From: Lachnospiraceae bacterium
GTDB lineage: Bacteria; Bacillota_A; Clostridia; Lachnospirales; Lachnospiraceae
Length of the DNA stretch: 6,775 nt
Direction of reading: 5' to 3'
Assembly (NCBI GenBank): GCA_017523185.1
Contig: JAFWXB010000033.1
Location: forward strand, 1-6,775
The notes below the pieces were generated by a model, which had not been told where the DNA came from, searched no databases, and saw nothing but the letters and a program-made list of their open reading frames with translations. Position 1 is the stretch's first letter, and every line of letters starts with the position of its first letter. The translations under genes were made by a program, and so were the position numbers. Below are positions 6,320-6,775 of the stretch, one piece after another.

Positions 6320-6377
6320 TATTTTTTAAAAAATGATAATGAAATGTAAATGGTTTATACATTAGTTTTTATTTGAA

Positions 6378-6775
6378 TTATGTCATTTTTTTAAAAAATT
6401 CAGGATGTTTACTGATAATATCGGTACTGGCACTAAAACCATCATAAAGATGATGATTTAAACATTCTTTTAAAGCTGTTAAATTTTGTGTTTTAATGCA
6501 ATTCCAAATTTGAATATGTTCATTATATAGAGTTTGTAAATTTTCTTTATTATTGAAATTAATATAAGTGCGAAAACGTTCGTATTGATAATTGAATTGG
6601 CGTAAAAATTTACCAATATTTTGTTTTCCGGCAGCAGTAAAAAGAACGTCATGAAATTCATTATCAGAAGCTAAAAAAGCACGTCCGATTTGACAAATTG
6701 GTAAATCAGATTCTGTTAATTCTTTTTGTTCTTGTAGAAGAAGCTGAATACGGAGTTCTAAAGCCTTATCATACA
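6378..6775 (-). CDS. GntR-family transcriptional regulator, FCD-domain C-terminal part (N-terminus beyond window)
   Basis: The minus strand is open from the right edge to the TAA at 6378-6380, giving 131 residues of the C-terminus. The winged-helix DNA-binding half lies outside the window. The visible part is all helical and matches the FCD effector-binding domain of FadR-subfamily GntR regulators: DNEFHDVLFTAAGKQNI (the D-x3-H pair), YERFRTYINF, YNEHIQIWNCIKTQNLTALKECLNHHLYDG. The Asp and three His of the usual metal-binding set are present (D and H in DNEFH, H in NEHIQ, H in NHHLYD). This suggests a metal-assisted carboxylate ligand, as in many FCD proteins, but the ligand is unknown. The stop lies about 250 bp upstream of the UPF0371 ATG on the same strand, so it might control that gene or its own unseen upstream neighbours. 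Confidence 0.85.
   Translation of the reverse strand, partial: YDKALELRIQLLLQEQKELTESDLPICQIGRAFLASDNEFHDVLFTAAGKQNIGKFLRQFNYQYERFRTYINFNNKENLQTLYNEHIQIWNCIKTQNLTALKECLNHHLYDGFSASTDIISKHPEFFKKMT

Noticed and set aside
6479..6661. A 60-codon minus-strand reading frame near the right edge
   Set aside because: It overlaps the FCD domain of the GntR-type regulator in a different frame and has no family resemblance.

Overview
The window looks like a low-GC Clostridia (Firmicutes) chromosome, most like the Lachnospiraceae. The evidence is the AT-rich base composition, strong AGGAG-type ribosome binding sites, sigma-A-type promoters, and the gene families present (UPF0371/DUF1846, a MepA/DinF-like MATE transporter, a COG1228-type amidohydrolase). 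This placement is inferred from sequence style and families; no marker gene is present.

Layout from left to right. A CcdA-type membrane thiol-disulfide transporter runs leftward off the left edge (1-591, minus) from a near-consensus promoter. A 290-bp divergent intergenic region follows and holds a perfect 20-bp palindrome. Three rightward genes come next: a DUF1624/HGSNAT-like membrane acyltransferase (882-1727), a MATE efflux transporter (1926-3224), and a metal-dependent amidohydrolase (3273-4418). The last two are only 48 bp apart, with no terminator between them, and probably form an operon. That operon ends at a clear Rho-independent terminator (4467-4514). About 150 bp of very AT-rich DNA separates it from a convergent UPF0371/DUF1846 gene (4666-6126, minus). 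Upstream of that gene is a promoter with a perfect extended -10 and a predicted leader of about 157 nt with two foldable elements. At the right edge is the C-terminal part of a GntR-family regulator with an FCD ligand-binding domain (6378-6775, minus, incomplete).

How the genes work together: the MATE pump and amidohydrolase may act on related compounds, but no substrate can be read from the sequence. The other genes look like separate housekeeping or accessory units. No mobile element, CRISPR array, tRNA or rRNA is visible. The part least explained by known families is the structured leader of the UPF0371 gene (about 6127-6283), together with a terminator-like hairpin that overlaps its promoter. 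These are the best candidates for an undescribed regulatory element. The coding genes belong to recognisable families.
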